NCBI RefSeq assembly: GCF_900188005.1
Contig: NZ_FZNR01000008.1
Coordinates: 62,001 to 126,000 of the forward strand
DNA from: Actinoplanes regularis
Lineage (GTDB): Bacteria > Actinomycetota > Actinomycetes > Mycobacteriales > Micromonosporaceae
DNA: 64,000 nucleotides
Direction of reading: 5' to 3'
Of the stretch, positions 34,536-42,899 are shown piece by piece; the first letter of the stretch is position 1; each line of letters opens with the position of its first letter. The notes under the pieces were generated by a model that had not been told where the DNA came from, did no database searches, and saw only the letters and a list, made by a program, of their open reading frames with translations. A program made the translations under genes and the position numbers.

Positions 34536-34571
34536 GATGGGCCGAACCCCCCGTCAGGGGTCCGGCCCATC
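34536..34571. terminator. Hairpin downstream of the 69-residue ORF
   Basis: A 15-bp stem with one mismatch (34536-34550 with 34557-34571) between two leftward genes. There is no T run on the minus side, so it may be a weak terminator of the upstream small gene. Confidence 0.55.
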
Positions 34572-34631
34572 TCGTAAGGCTGGCCGAAAACAGTCAAGCA
34601 ACGACGGCACAGCCCTGGCTCCTGGCGCTCC

Positions 34632-34841
34632 TCAGAGCTCGCGCCACCGCCAGCGTGGACCGCGCCACGCGTCGGCCAGGATCATCGCTGACGCCCGGCC
34701 GGGACACTGCTGCACCTTCGACTTCCCGTCGGGTCCGCCCAGCTGGGCCTCGACCTCCCAGGTGCTGCCGTCGGTGCGGACGTAGACATCGCGGCGCTGA
34801 AGCCGGACGTCGCCATTCCACCAGTGATGCTCAACTCTCAC
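34632..34841 (-). CDS. Small hypothetical protein
   Basis: A 69-residue protein starting at GTG 34841 (MRVEHHWWNGDVRLQ). It is rich in Trp, Arg and charged residues, reads as a small beta-rich fold (DVRLQRRDVYVRTDGSTWEV, in part) and ends in a basic Trp/Arg patch. No family recognised. Codon usage is normal for the window. It precedes the STAS gene on the same strand but a hairpin separates them. Confidence 0.6.
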   Translation of the reverse strand: MRVEHHWWNGDVRLQRRDVYVRTDGSTWEVEAQLGGPDGKSKVQQCPGRASAMILADAWRGPRWRWREL

Positions 34842-35183
34842 ATGTCAAATCTAGGACATGCATCGACAGACCCGCCTTGGGCGTTTCTGTGAAAGTTTCT
34901 CGCCGCCCGGTCGGAACCACATTGTCTGATCCGGTGTATTTGAGTTGCGTGACTTGCGCAACACCCTATGTCGCTGGGCCGTCCATGATTGACTACACAA
35001 CGTAGTTCAAGGCTTTGACGTGCGACGACATCTTCCCGTTACACAACCGCCGCTGATCATGGATAACGACCGAAGGGACTAGGCGGGCGCGGTACGTGCG
35101 GGCGATCCGGAATCAGGGCACACAGAGTGACGGATGCGCGGGGAGAAAGCAAGAGAGCCCGATCCATGCGGATCGGGCTCTGT
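34842..35183. other. AT-richer non-coding gap
   Basis: No credible gene in about 340 bp. The stretch 34860-35060 is noticeably AT-richer than the window. It holds a dyad GTTGCG-N7-CGCAAC at 34944-34962, with TTGCGCAA inside it at 34954-34961, which may be an operator. The right end is the terminator of the tRNA-Ser gene. Confidence 0.45.
35154..35181 (-). terminator. Intrinsic terminator after tRNA-Ser(CGA)
   Basis: A perfect 12-bp stem (35154-35165 with 35170-35181) with an ATGC loop; on the minus strand CTTGCTTTC follows. It begins two bases from the tRNA end. Confidence 0.88.
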
Positions 35184-35273
35184 TGGCGGTGGCGGCGGGA
35201 TTTGAACCCGCGGAGGGCTTGCACCCTCACACGCTTTCGAGGCGTGCTCCTTAGGCCACTCGGACACACCACC
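35184..35273 (-). tRNA. tRNA-Ser(CGA)
   Basis: A 90-base class II tRNA on the minus strand. Acceptor GGTGGTG/CGCCACC, anticodon stem CACGC/GCGTG with loop CTCGAAA and anticodon CGA (complement of 35237-35239), a long variable arm GAGGGTGCAAGCCCTC, T arm with GTTCAAAT, encoded GCCA end. Confidence 0.97.
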
Positions 35274-35389
35274 GGGAAGTACGTTACCGGACGCTCAGCG
35301 GCGCCTGTCGCCGGGTCACCCATAACCCTCCGCCACCCCGCTGAACTGGCAAGATCGGCGGGAGGAACCGAACGAGACGGAGATACGGC

Positions 35390-36103
35390 ATGAGCGTGCA
35401 CATCGGTGCGAAGCCGGGAGAGATCGCCGAGCGGGTGCTGCTGCCTGGCGACCCGATGCGGGCGAAGTGGATCGCGGAGACGTTCCTGGAGGATGCGGTC
35501 TGCTACACCCAGGTCCGCGGGATGCTCGGCTTCACCGGCACCTGGCAGGGACAGCGGGTCTCGGTGCAGGGCTCCGGCATGGGCATGCCGTCGGCCTCCA
35601 TCTACACCCACGAACTGATCAACGAGTACGGCGTGAAGTCGGTCATCCGGATCGGCTCGTGCGGCGCTCTGGCGATGGACCTGAACCTCGGTGACGTGGT
35701 CGCCGCGATCGGCTCGGCGACCGACTCGAACATGAACCGGTCCCGCTTCGACGGCCTGATCGACTACGCCCCGGTGGCCGACTTCGGCCTGCTGCGTTCG
35801 GCGGTCGACATCGCCGAGGCGCAGGGTGTGCCGATCCGGGTCGGCCCGATCCTGGCCGCCGACGCGTTCTACACCGACCGGCCCGACCTGTACGACGCGC
35901 TGGCCCTCTACGGCGTGCTCGCCGTCGAGATGGAGTCCGCCGCGATCTACACCATCGCGGCCCGGTACGGCGCCAAGGCGCTGACCATCCTGACGGTGAG
36001 CGATCACATCAAGCGTGGCGAGGCGATGGAGTCGGCGCAGCGCGAGCAGGGCTTCGGGAACATGGTAAAAATCGGCCTGAACACCATCATCGCCGACGCC
36101 TGA
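35390..36103 (+). CDS. deoD: Purine-nucleoside phosphorylase, DeoD type
   Basis: A 237-residue hexameric PNP that splits purine nucleosides with phosphate. N-terminal HIGAKPGEIAERVLLPGDPMRAK binds phosphate (GDPMRA); GSGMGMPSASIYTHEL, IGSCGAL and VEMESAAIYTIA are the nucleoside-site motifs, with Asp in TVSDHI as the acid. ATG at 35390, CGGAGAT upstream. Single gene with its own terminator. Confidence 0.94.
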   Translation: MSVHIGAKPGEIAERVLLPGDPMRAKWIAETFLEDAVCYTQVRGMLGFTGTWQGQRVSVQGSGMGMPSASIYTHELINEYGVKSVIRIGSCGALAMDLNLGDVVAAIGSATDSNMNRSRFDGLIDYAPVADFGLLRSAVDIAEAQGVPIRVGPILAADAFYTDRPDLYDALALYGVLAVEMESAAIYTIAARYGAKALTILTVSDHIKRGEAMESAQREQGFGNMVKIGLNTIIADA

Positions 36104-36130
36104 ACGGCCTTCCCCGACGCCACCCGATAC

Positions 36131-36174
36131 CACCGTGATCGCCGGCCGACGCACTTTGGCCGGTTGTCACGGTG
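36131..36174 (+). terminator. Hairpin after deoD
   Basis: An outer 8-bp stem (36131-36138 with 36167-36174, CACCGTGA/TCACGGTG) and an inner 6-bp stem CCGGCC/GGCCGG (36142-36147 with 36158-36163), 28 bases after the deoD stop. No long T run. Confidence 0.65.
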
Positions 36175-36317
36175 GGGGCTCGGCGGCGCGATGCGGCCTG
36201 GAGTGGCGGTGGCCTCGCGCGAGGCCGGCACGGGGCTTGGCCCGCGAGGGCTGGCCACGGGACTCCATCGGTCGTATCGGGGAATGAATTTGATCTTCGG
36301 GGTTGCCGGTGGCGGGA

Positions 36318-36926
36318 TCAGCGGAAGAAATCGCGCATCAGTTGGGCGCATTCCTGTTCCAGGACGCCGGCGTACACCTCGGGGCGGTGGTTGAGGCGGG
36401 GGTCGCGAACGACGTCCCAGAGTGAGCCGACCGCGCCGGTCTTCGGCTCCCAGGCGCCGAAGACCACTGTCGAGATGCGGGCCAGGACGAGCGCGCCGGC
36501 GCACATCGTGCACGGTTCCAGGGTGACGACCAGGGTGCAGCCGTCCAGCCGCCACTCTCCACGGATCGCTGCGGCCCGGCGCAAGGCCAGCACCTCGGCG
36601 TGCGCGGTCGGGTCCCCGGTCCGTTCCCGTTCGTTCCGGCCGGCGGACAGTTCAGTGCCGTCCGGACCGAGAATGATCGCCCCAACCGGCACATCCGCCA
36701 GAGAACCAACCGCCGGGTCCGCCGGCGAATCAACCGCCGCGTCCGCCAGAAAATCAACCGCCGTGTCCGCCGGCGAACCAAGCGCCGCGTCCGGCAGAGA
36801 AGCGACCGTCACGTCCGGTAGCGAGCCGACCGACATGCCCGCGGGAGAAGCGGGAGAAGCGGGAGGCGTGGAGGCGACGGACAGCGCCCGCCGCATCCAC
36901 AGCTCATGCCGTTCGCGCCGGATCAC
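36318..36926 (-). CDS. tadA: tRNA-specific adenosine deaminase with repeat insertion
   Basis: A 202-residue TadA converting A34 to inosine in tRNA-Arg(ACG). The catalytic zinc site is complete: HAE at 109-111 and PCTMC at 138-142 (Cys139, Cys142). Helix 1 (HELWMRRALSVA) is at 7-18, but the first strand DVPVGAIIL only starts at 78. The 60 residues between include six tandem octapeptides (35-82) derived from the strand sequence itself. Normal TadA has about ten residues here. GTG at 36926 overlaps the upstream stop (GTGA). A shorter internal start would remove helix 1 and is unlikely. Confidence 0.92.
   Translation of the reverse strand: MIRRERHELWMRRALSVASTPPASPASPAGMSVGSLPDVTVASLPDAALGSPADTAVDFLADAAVDSPADPAVGSLADVPVGAIILGPDGTELSAGRNERERTGDPTAHAEVLALRRAAAIRGEWRLDGCTLVVTLEPCTMCAGALVLARISTVVFGAWEPKTGAVGSLWDVVRDPRLNHRPEVYAGVLEQECAQLMRDFFR
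36681..36824 (-). repeat. 24-bp in-frame repeat inside tadA, six units
   Basis: Six 24-bp units code for SLPDVTVA, SLPDAALG, SPADTAVD, FLADAAVD, SPADPAVG and SLADVPVG. The last unit is the conserved start of the TadA core, so the others look like copies of it. Confidence 0.9.
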
Positions 36927-37441
36927 GCCTCACGCAACTCCTCCATCTCATCGCCGCACCCGATCCTCTGGCAGATCTCGGCCGTGATGTCGGACGGCAG
37001 CATGCCCTCCATGCCGCACAGCGCCAGCAGCCGCTGCGAACTCACACCCAGGTCGTTCAGCAGTTCCGCGTCACCGATCGGATCGGCGTCCGGGTCTGCG
37101 GCCGGCCGGTCCTCCTCGTCCTCGTCATCCTCACCGGCGGACAGGTCGTCGACCCCGAGCGCCGGGGTCTCCACCTCGCCGAGCAGCACCGACCCGATCC
37201 GGGACTCCTCGACGAACGCCGAGTCGGATCCGAAGACTCGCAGGTCCTCGCCCTCGTCCAGGCGAAGGATCGACAGGTACTCATCGTCGCTCTCGACGAA
37301 CAGCAAGGCCAGCCCGGCGTCCGGCTCGGCATCCCGGAGCGCATCCACCACCTCGTCGATGTCGGCCAGGCCCGAGAGGTCCAGCTCCGTCGCGGTCCAC
37401 CCGTGCTTGCTCCGGGCGACAGCGGCAGCGAAAATCGACAC
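36923..37441 (-). CDS. tRNA adenosine deaminase-associated protein
   Basis: A 172-residue protein of the actinobacterial family found next to tadA. It begins VSIFAAAVARSKHGWTATELDLSG (in part), has a beta-rich N-terminal half, an acidic middle (GEDDEDEEDRPAADPDAD) and a C-terminal LLNDLGVSSQRLLALC segment with a Cys-containing tail. GTG at 37441 with GGGGGA upstream matches the family start; the frame opens further out at 37513. It overlaps tadA by 4 bp, so the two are made together. Its biochemical role is not known to me. Confidence 0.85.
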   Translation of the reverse strand: MSIFAAAVARSKHGWTATELDLSGLADIDEVVDALRDAEPDAGLALLFVESDDEYLSILRLDEGEDLRVFGSDSAFVEESRIGSVLLGEVETPALGVDDLSAGEDDEDEEDRPAADPDADPIGDAELLNDLGVSSQRLLALCGMEGMLPSDITAEICQRIGCGDEMEELREA

Positions 37442-37545
37442 GATTCCCCCAACGCGGTTCTTATTCCTCAGCGCCTGACGGTAGCTGGTGGGGAGGCGGG
37501 CGCGACGCGCCACGCCCTTTCTTGCGAACTCGAAAGCAGGAAGGC

Positions 37546-37713
37546 TCAGCCCGAGGTACGTCGACGCGCGGCGATCAGCTCGCGTAGTCGCAGGCCGCGC
37601 ACCCGTTGCGGGGGTGTCGACTCGCGCACCGATTTCGCGTGGGCCAGAGCCGCCAGCAGTTCCAACCGGCGACGGCAGCGTTCCGCGTCGAGACGCTGCG
37701 GTGAGGGTGCCAT
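37546..37713 (-). CDS. Small basic hypothetical protein
   Basis: A 55-residue frame from ATG 37713 (MAPSPQRLDAERCRRRLELL). It is Arg- and Leu-rich and reads as one long helix followed by a basic tail (LRLRELIAARRRTSG). No good ribosome site and no recognised family. It may be real because the frame keeps strong third-position GC, but it could be chance. Confidence 0.4.
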   Translation of the reverse strand: MAPSPQRLDAERCRRRLELLAALAHAKSVRESTPPQRVRGLRLRELIAARRRTSG

Positions 37714-37837
37714 GCAGCCGAGAGTGCCGAGCGGACCGGCGTTCGTCAAGGGTCGATCAACTCCCGGCGCGGACCCGTGCGGAGGGCGATCAAGACCCTC
37801 CGGAGCGTTGCCGCGCGCCCGGGTCAAACCCGGACAA

Positions 37838-38203
37838 TCACCACAGCGGAAAGTTGGCGGTGTCGATCCATCGGACGGCCACCAGACCCAGAGCGAGGGA
37901 GAGGCCGAGCCCGCTCGCGCAAGCCACCCCGAGGGCCACGCCACGGTCGCCGACCAGGGTCAGCACCACGGCGACCAGCCAAGCGGTCACCGCCGCCAGG
38001 ATCGTCCACCACGCATAGGACACCAGGTCGCCGCCGAGGCTGCCGAAGAGGACCAGCCAGAGGGTGCTCGCGGCGAGGCCACTGATCACGGTGCCGGCGG
38101 TGATCGAATGCGGCTCGCGGTAGACCGGACGGGGTGGCAGGCCCGCGTAGAGGCCCGGCGGCTGGAGCGGCGCCTGCGGCACCGGGGGCGGCCCGGGATG
38201 CAT
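37838..38203 (-). CDS. Small membrane protein
   Basis: A 121-residue protein. A Pro-rich cytoplasmic N terminus (about 35 residues) is followed by three hydrophobic segments (about 37-58, 63-86 and 90-110). GGAGGGAG lies eight bases before the ATG at 38203. No family recognised. It is divergent from tyrA. Confidence 0.7.
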   Translation of the reverse strand: MHPGPPPVPQAPLQPPGLYAGLPPRPVYREPHSITAGTVISGLAASTLWLVLFGSLGGDLVSYAWWTILAAVTAWLVAVVLTLVGDRGVALGVACASGLGLSLALGLVAVRWIDTANFPLW

Positions 38204-38387
38204 CTCGTCTCTCCCTCCGCGGTCGTCGGTCTCGTGTCCCGATGCAGCCTATCCGGCACCGGCGGGGATCGGGTCCGGGCGAATCGCCGCCGAGGCCCGG
38301 ACAGCGCCCCGTGTTCACCGCGAATTCAGTTCCCGGCCAAGACCGCCGAGCGGAGGACCCGCCTCGGCAACGCCTAGAGTCAGCGAC

Positions 38388-39341
38388 GTGCGGATTGCGG
38401 TCATCGGGCTGGGACTGATCGGCGGCTCGCTGCTGCGGGCCCTCACGGCGGCGGGCCATGAGGTCACCGGGTTCGACGCCGACCCCGCGACCCGGGACCT
38501 GGCCCGGGCGGCGGGATGTCGCGTTCTCGACTCGACCGCGGCGGCCGTGGCCGGGACCGAGGTGACGGTGCTGGCCGTGCCGTTGCCGGTGCTGCCACGG
38601 ATCTTCGAGGACCTCGCGGGGTACGACGGCGTGCTGACCGATGTGACCTCGGTGAAGGGCCCGGTCCAGGACCTCGCCGAGAAGTACGGGGTGCGGCGCT
38701 TCGTCGGCGGGCATCCGATGGCCGGCACCGAGGCGTCCGGGTTCGCGGCCGCCGACCCGAAGCTGTTCGGCGGCTGCATCTGGGTGCTCTGCCTGGAGCC
38801 GCACGGCACCGGCCTCGACGACTGGCTGACGCTGGCCCGGCTCTACACCGCGCTGGGCACCCGGGTGCTGCCGATCACCGCGGTGGAGCACGACAACGCG
38901 GTCGCTTCGATCAGTCACGTCCCGCATCTGCTCGCCGCCACGCTGGCGACGAAGCTGCTGGAGAGCCCGCTGAACAAGGCGCTGGCCGCCGGTTCGTTCC
39001 GGGACGGCAGCCGGGTCGCGGCGACCCGGCCCGAGCTCACCGCGGCCATGTGCGGCGGGAACGCGAACGAGGTGATCCGCGAGCTCACCCACGTGATCGA
39101 TGATCTCGTGCGGCTGCGGGAGCGGCTCGAGCTCAGCGATCCGGTGCACGCGCAGCTCGACTACCTGCGCCGGGCGAGCGAGTTGCGGCGGGCCTGGCCC
39201 CCGGTCCCGGGTGCGGCGGGCCGGCTGACCGCGGACGTTCAGGCGCTGCTGGCGCTGGGCCGATCCGGCGGATGGGTGACTTCGGTCGACGGCCACGAGG
39301 TCGCGACAATCCGGCCGGAAACTGACCGCTATAGCTCCTAG
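38388..39341 (+). CDS. tyrA: Prephenate dehydrogenase
   Basis: A 317-residue NAD(P)-dependent dehydrogenase making 4-hydroxyphenylpyruvate from prephenate in tyrosine synthesis. VIGLGLIGGS at the N terminus binds the cofactor; TDVTSVKGPV and FVGGHPMAGTEASG are the family motifs with catalytic His. There is no C-terminal ACT domain. GTG at 38388. Its position beside tadA and the tadA-associated gene is common in actinobacteria. Confidence 0.93.
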   Translation: MRIAVIGLGLIGGSLLRALTAAGHEVTGFDADPATRDLARAAGCRVLDSTAAAVAGTEVTVLAVPLPVLPRIFEDLAGYDGVLTDVTSVKGPVQDLAEKYGVRRFVGGHPMAGTEASGFAAADPKLFGGCIWVLCLEPHGTGLDDWLTLARLYTALGTRVLPITAVEHDNAVASISHVPHLLAATLATKLLESPLNKALAAGSFRDGSRVAATRPELTAAMCGGNANEVIRELTHVIDDLVRLRERLELSDPVHAQLDYLRRASELRRAWPPVPGAAGRLTADVQALLALGRSGGWVTSVDGHEVATIRPETDRYSS

Positions 39342-39382
39342 CGTGGTTCTCGACGGAGAAACCACGACGAACAGGAGTCACC

Positions 39383-39952
39383 ATGCCCGGCCAGGTCGGA
39401 CCCATCGGCAACGAGCAGGAGGGCCTGCTCGCCTACCTCGCCCAGATGCGTTACGTCCTCAAGCTGACCGCGCACGGCCTCACCCCGGAGCAACTGCGGG
39501 CCGCCCCGAGCGCCAGCCCGCTCAGCGTCGGTGGGCTGATCAAACATTGCGCGTCGACCGAGGAGGGCTGGCTGGCGACCGTGCGCGGCGCTGACCAGAA
39601 GCCCGACTTCGCGGCCTACCAGGAGAACTTCAAGCTCGTCGACGGCGAGACGATCGAAGAACTCTTCGCGCGGTACGACCGGATCGCCGCGGAGACCGAG
39701 AAGACCATCACTGAGCTCGGCGACCTGGACTTCCGCATCCCGGTCGACCGGTCGGTGCCGTGGAACCGGCCGGATCTCGACCATTTCACGCCGCGCTGGA
39801 TCCTGCTGCACCTGATCCAGGAGACCGCCCGGCACACCGGGCACGCCGACATCGTCCGGGAGAGCATCGACGGCGCGACCGCGTTCCCGCTGCTGGCGGC
39901 CGCCGAGGGTTGGCCCGAGACGCCGTGGCTCAAGCCGTGGACGAAGGCGTAG
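39383..39952 (+). CDS. DinB-family protein (DUF664 type)
   Basis: A 189-residue helical-bundle protein of the DinB/DUF664 superfamily. Likely metal histidines are in GLIKHCASTEEGWL (first helix end) and QETARHTGHADIVRE (third helix), the latter being the strongest signature. Actinobacterial members include mycothiol-dependent transferases; the substrate here is unknown. AACAGGAG precedes the ATG at 39383. The stop abuts that of convergent mtnA with no gap. Confidence 0.88.
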   Translation: MPGQVGPIGNEQEGLLAYLAQMRYVLKLTAHGLTPEQLRAAPSASPLSVGGLIKHCASTEEGWLATVRGADQKPDFAAYQENFKLVDGETIEELFARYDRIAAETEKTITELGDLDFRIPVDRSVPWNRPDLDHFTPRWILLHLIQETARHTGHADIVRESIDGATAFPLLAAAEGWPETPWLKPWTKA

Positions 39953-40915
39953 CTAGGGCTTCTCGCCCCGGTCGATCCGGATCACCCGGCGGTCGGTGAC
40001 GATCGCGGTGACCAGATCGTGCGGGGTCACGTCGAACGCCGGGTTGACCGCGTCGCTCCACGCGGTCACCTCGGCCGCCCCACGGTCCTCGATCTCGACG
40101 TGTGCGCCGGTCGGGGTCGCGAGGTCGACCGTGGACTCCGGGGCCACCACGATGAACGGGATGCCGGCGCGGCGGGCACCGAGCGCGTGCGAATAGGTGC
40201 CGATCTTGTTGATCACGTCGCCGTCGGCACAGATCCGGTCGGCGCCCAGGATCACCGCGTCCACCTCGCCGCGGGCCATCAGGAACGGCCCGGCCGAGTC
40301 CACCGCCACCCGGTGCTCGACGCCCCAGCGGGACAGCTCCCACGACGTCAGCCGGGCACCCTGCAGCAGCGGCCGGGTCTCGCTGGCGATCACCCCGGCC
40401 AGCCCGCCCCGCCGGTGCAGTTCGCCGACCACGCCGAGCGCGGTCCCGACGGTCACCGTGCACAGCCCGCCGGTGTTGCAGTGGGTCAGCAGCCGTGGCC
40501 GGTCACCACACAGCTCGACGACCAGATCCGCACCGCGGGACGCCATCGACTCGGAGGCGGCGATCTCCTCGTCCCGAATCGCGCAGGCCCCGGCGAGCAC
40601 GGCATCCGGGCCCAGGGGCAGCAGGGCCGCGGCGCGTTGCGCGCCGCGGGCCAGGTTCACCGCCGTCGGCCGCGCGGTTTCGATCCGGCGTACGGCGTTG
40701 TCCAGCGCCCCGGGATCGTCCGCGTGCACCCGGGCCGCCAGCGCGACGCCGAACGCCCCGGCCACACCGAGGGCCGGGGCGCCGCGCACGGCCAGCGACT
40801 GGATCGCCGCGATCAGCTCCCCGACCGTGTGCAGCCGGAGCACCCGCAGCTCACCGGGGAGCACCGTCTGATCGATGATCTCGACGGCCCCGTCCACCCA
40901 GTCGATCGTTCGCAT
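39953..40915 (-). CDS. mtnA: Methylthioribose-1-phosphate isomerase
   Basis: A 320-residue aldose-ketose isomerase of the methionine salvage pathway, in the eIF2B-alpha-like family. RGAPALGVAGAFG, THCNTGGLCTV (catalytic Cys) and VDAVILGADRICADGDVINKIGT (in part; catalytic Asp) are the signatures. ATG at 40915. No other salvage genes are next to it, so the pathway is scattered in this genome. Confidence 0.93.
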   Translation of the reverse strand: MRTIDWVDGAVEIIDQTVLPGELRVLRLHTVGELIAAIQSLAVRGAPALGVAGAFGVALAARVHADDPGALDNAVRRIETARPTAVNLARGAQRAAALLPLGPDAVLAGACAIRDEEIAASESMASRGADLVVELCGDRPRLLTHCNTGGLCTVTVGTALGVVGELHRRGGLAGVIASETRPLLQGARLTSWELSRWGVEHRVAVDSAGPFLMARGEVDAVILGADRICADGDVINKIGTYSHALGARRAGIPFIVVAPESTVDLATPTGAHVEIEDRGAAEVTAWSDAVNPAFDVTPHDLVTAIVTDRRVIRIDRGEKP

Positions 40916-40924
40916 CAGCGAAGC

Positions 40925-42778
40925 CTAGCCATCGCCCTTCTCCCGGAGGTTGCCGAGGATCTCGCGGATCAGGTCGTCACTCTTGCCGACCTTGTCCGAG
41001 GTCCAGCGCTCCTGGAAGGTGACCGTCCGGCCGTCGTGCAGCAGCAGCGTCGCGTTGACCGGGACCTCCCGGTCGATCCGGACCGTCGCGACGTCCTCGA
41101 ACGCGACGTAGCGGTACCGCGCGGTCAGCTCGGCCGGCGGGTTGTGGGCCAGCAGCGCCATGACCCGCTTCTCGCCGTCGTCGGTCGACTTCGGGGCCGG
41201 CGTGAAGACGAAGCCCTTGCTGAGCACGATCAGGTCGGCGTGCTCGCCGCCGTCCAGCTTGACGTTCGGCATCGCGCCGAGCACCTCGGCGCCCTGCCCG
41301 GTGGCCTTGCTCTGGACCACGCGCGCGGCCTCCACCGCGATCCCCCGCTCGGCCAGGCGTGCCCGGGCCTCACCCAGGGTCTCCGGCACCACGGCGAGCT
41401 TGGCGATCTCACTGAGGTCGGCGACCTCCCCGGTCATGTCGACCAGACGGGCCGGCCCAGACCAGGAGTGCTGCCAGCGGACCGTGCCGGAGCGCACCGC
41501 GGCGAGCCCGAACAGGATCTCCATCAGGTCGGCGAACTCGGTGGCCGCCTCCTTGCGGGTGGACTGCGGGAAGAACTCGGCGGCCAGTTCGCCGAGCTTG
41601 CCCGCCTCGACCAGGCCGAGCACCTCGGCCAGGCCGGCCTCCGGGACACCGGCGTGCCGGGCCGCGCTGCGGAACACCCGGTCGGCCCGGTTCTGCATGA
41701 TCATCGCCATCGAGGCGGCGGTGAAGTCGTCCCAGGGCAGGACCGTGCGGTTGCCGAAGTTGACGACCTCCTGCTGCAGCGCCAGCCCGGCCGACTCGGC
41801 CGCCGGCAGCAGCACGATGGCCGGCCGCCCGTCCACGGTGTGCGAGGTACGCGGCGCGGCGCGCATCGCCTCGATCCGCTCGGCGATCGCCGGGTGGCTG
41901 TCCCAGCGCGACGTCTCGTCGGACGGCTCCTCCTCGCGCATCCGGGCCAGCTCGTCGGTCCGGGCCCGGTAGAGCTCGGCGAAACCGCCGAAGACGTCGT
42001 CCGGCGCGTATCCGATCTCCCAGCCGGACGAGATGTACCGCTCGAAGTAGAAGTCCCAGGCCGTACCGACGACCGGAATCTCGCGCAGCGCCGAGGTCGC
42101 CGCGTCGACACCGGCCACCCGCACCGAGGCGAGGTCCGCCTCCAGCTCCTGCCGGCGCGCGACCGCGCTGCTCACCAGGCGGTACAGCCAGCCGTACGCC
42201 TTGAAGGCCCAGCCGAACACGTTCCAGTTGCTGACGCCGTCGAGCGTCTCGTGCATCGCCATCCGGCCCCGGTACGCGACGGCGGACAGCCGGGTGTGCG
42301 AGCCGGAGTAGTGGCCCAGCTCGTGGGCGAGCACCGAGCGGAGCTGGTCGACGCTGAACGTCTGCAGCAGCGGCATGCCGATGTAGAGCCGCCGGGTGCC
42401 GCCGATCAGGCCGAGCAGCTTGGTCTCCTCGTCGACCGCGGCGTTCACCTCGGGAACGAGACGGATCTCGTCGGGTGCCCGGGTGCCGACCTCGGCGGCC
42501 AGGGCGTGGACCTGCTGCCAGAGCTCGGGCGTCTGCGCGGGCGTGACGACCAGGCCGTGCGGGTGGCTGGGCTTGGCCCGGATCGCCCGCCACAGACCGG
42601 CCATGACCGCGCCGACCGCGGCGATCAGCAGGTAGCTCAGCTTGGCCGCGCCCGCGCCGTGCGCGTGCAGCCAGATCTCGACGACCAGCCAGCCCACCAG
42701 GGCAACCTGGGCCAGCCCGAGCAGATAGAAGCCAACCAGCATGACCACCGAGACGGCGGCGCGCATCGCTGTGGGCAT
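40925..42778 (-). CDS. M48-family membrane metallopeptidase
   Basis: A 617-residue peptidase. Two hydrophobic segments (about 8-30 and 44-62) anchor it; the zinc site is HELGH at 152-156 with the downstream QELEAD glutamate, as in M48 (HtpX/CAAX-protease-like) enzymes. The ~350 residues after the catalytic domain contain no family I know but include a region reading like a PH/Bet-v-type sheet near the end (TARYRYVAFEDVATVRIDRE, in part). ATG at 42778 with GGGGGGA upstream. Possible role: membrane protein quality control. Confidence 0.88.
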   Translation of the reverse strand: MPTAMRAAVSVVMLVGFYLLGLAQVALVGWLVVEIWLHAHGAGAAKLSYLLIAAVGAVMAGLWRAIRAKPSHPHGLVVTPAQTPELWQQVHALAAEVGTRAPDEIRLVPEVNAAVDEETKLLGLIGGTRRLYIGMPLLQTFSVDQLRSVLAHELGHYSGSHTRLSAVAYRGRMAMHETLDGVSNWNVFGWAFKAYGWLYRLVSSAVARRQELEADLASVRVAGVDAATSALREIPVVGTAWDFYFERYISSGWEIGYAPDDVFGGFAELYRARTDELARMREEEPSDETSRWDSHPAIAERIEAMRAAPRTSHTVDGRPAIVLLPAAESAGLALQQEVVNFGNRTVLPWDDFTAASMAMIMQNRADRVFRSAARHAGVPEAGLAEVLGLVEAGKLGELAAEFFPQSTRKEAATEFADLMEILFGLAAVRSGTVRWQHSWSGPARLVDMTGEVADLSEIAKLAVVPETLGEARARLAERGIAVEAARVVQSKATGQGAEVLGAMPNVKLDGGEHADLIVLSKGFVFTPAPKSTDDGEKRVMALLAHNPPAELTARYRYVAFEDVATVRIDREVPVNATLLLHDGRTVTFQERWTSDKVGKSDDLIREILGNLREKGDG

Positions 42779-42899
42779 TGACTGTTCCCCCCGTGTAGGC
42801 CGTTCATCCCGTCGAACGGCGCAGGGACCATACCGATGCGAATCTTTACTGGGCAAGCCCGATACGATCTCCGGCCATACATCGAGGGAGTTGACTCTT

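Noticed and set aside
35057..36154. 365-residue minus-strand frame over tRNA-Ser and deoD
   Set aside because: It passes through a tRNA gene and is antisense to a clear deoD.
40019..42781. 920-residue plus-strand frame over mtnA and the M48 gene
   Set aside because: It crosses two convincing minus-strand genes and their intergenic gap; no domains.
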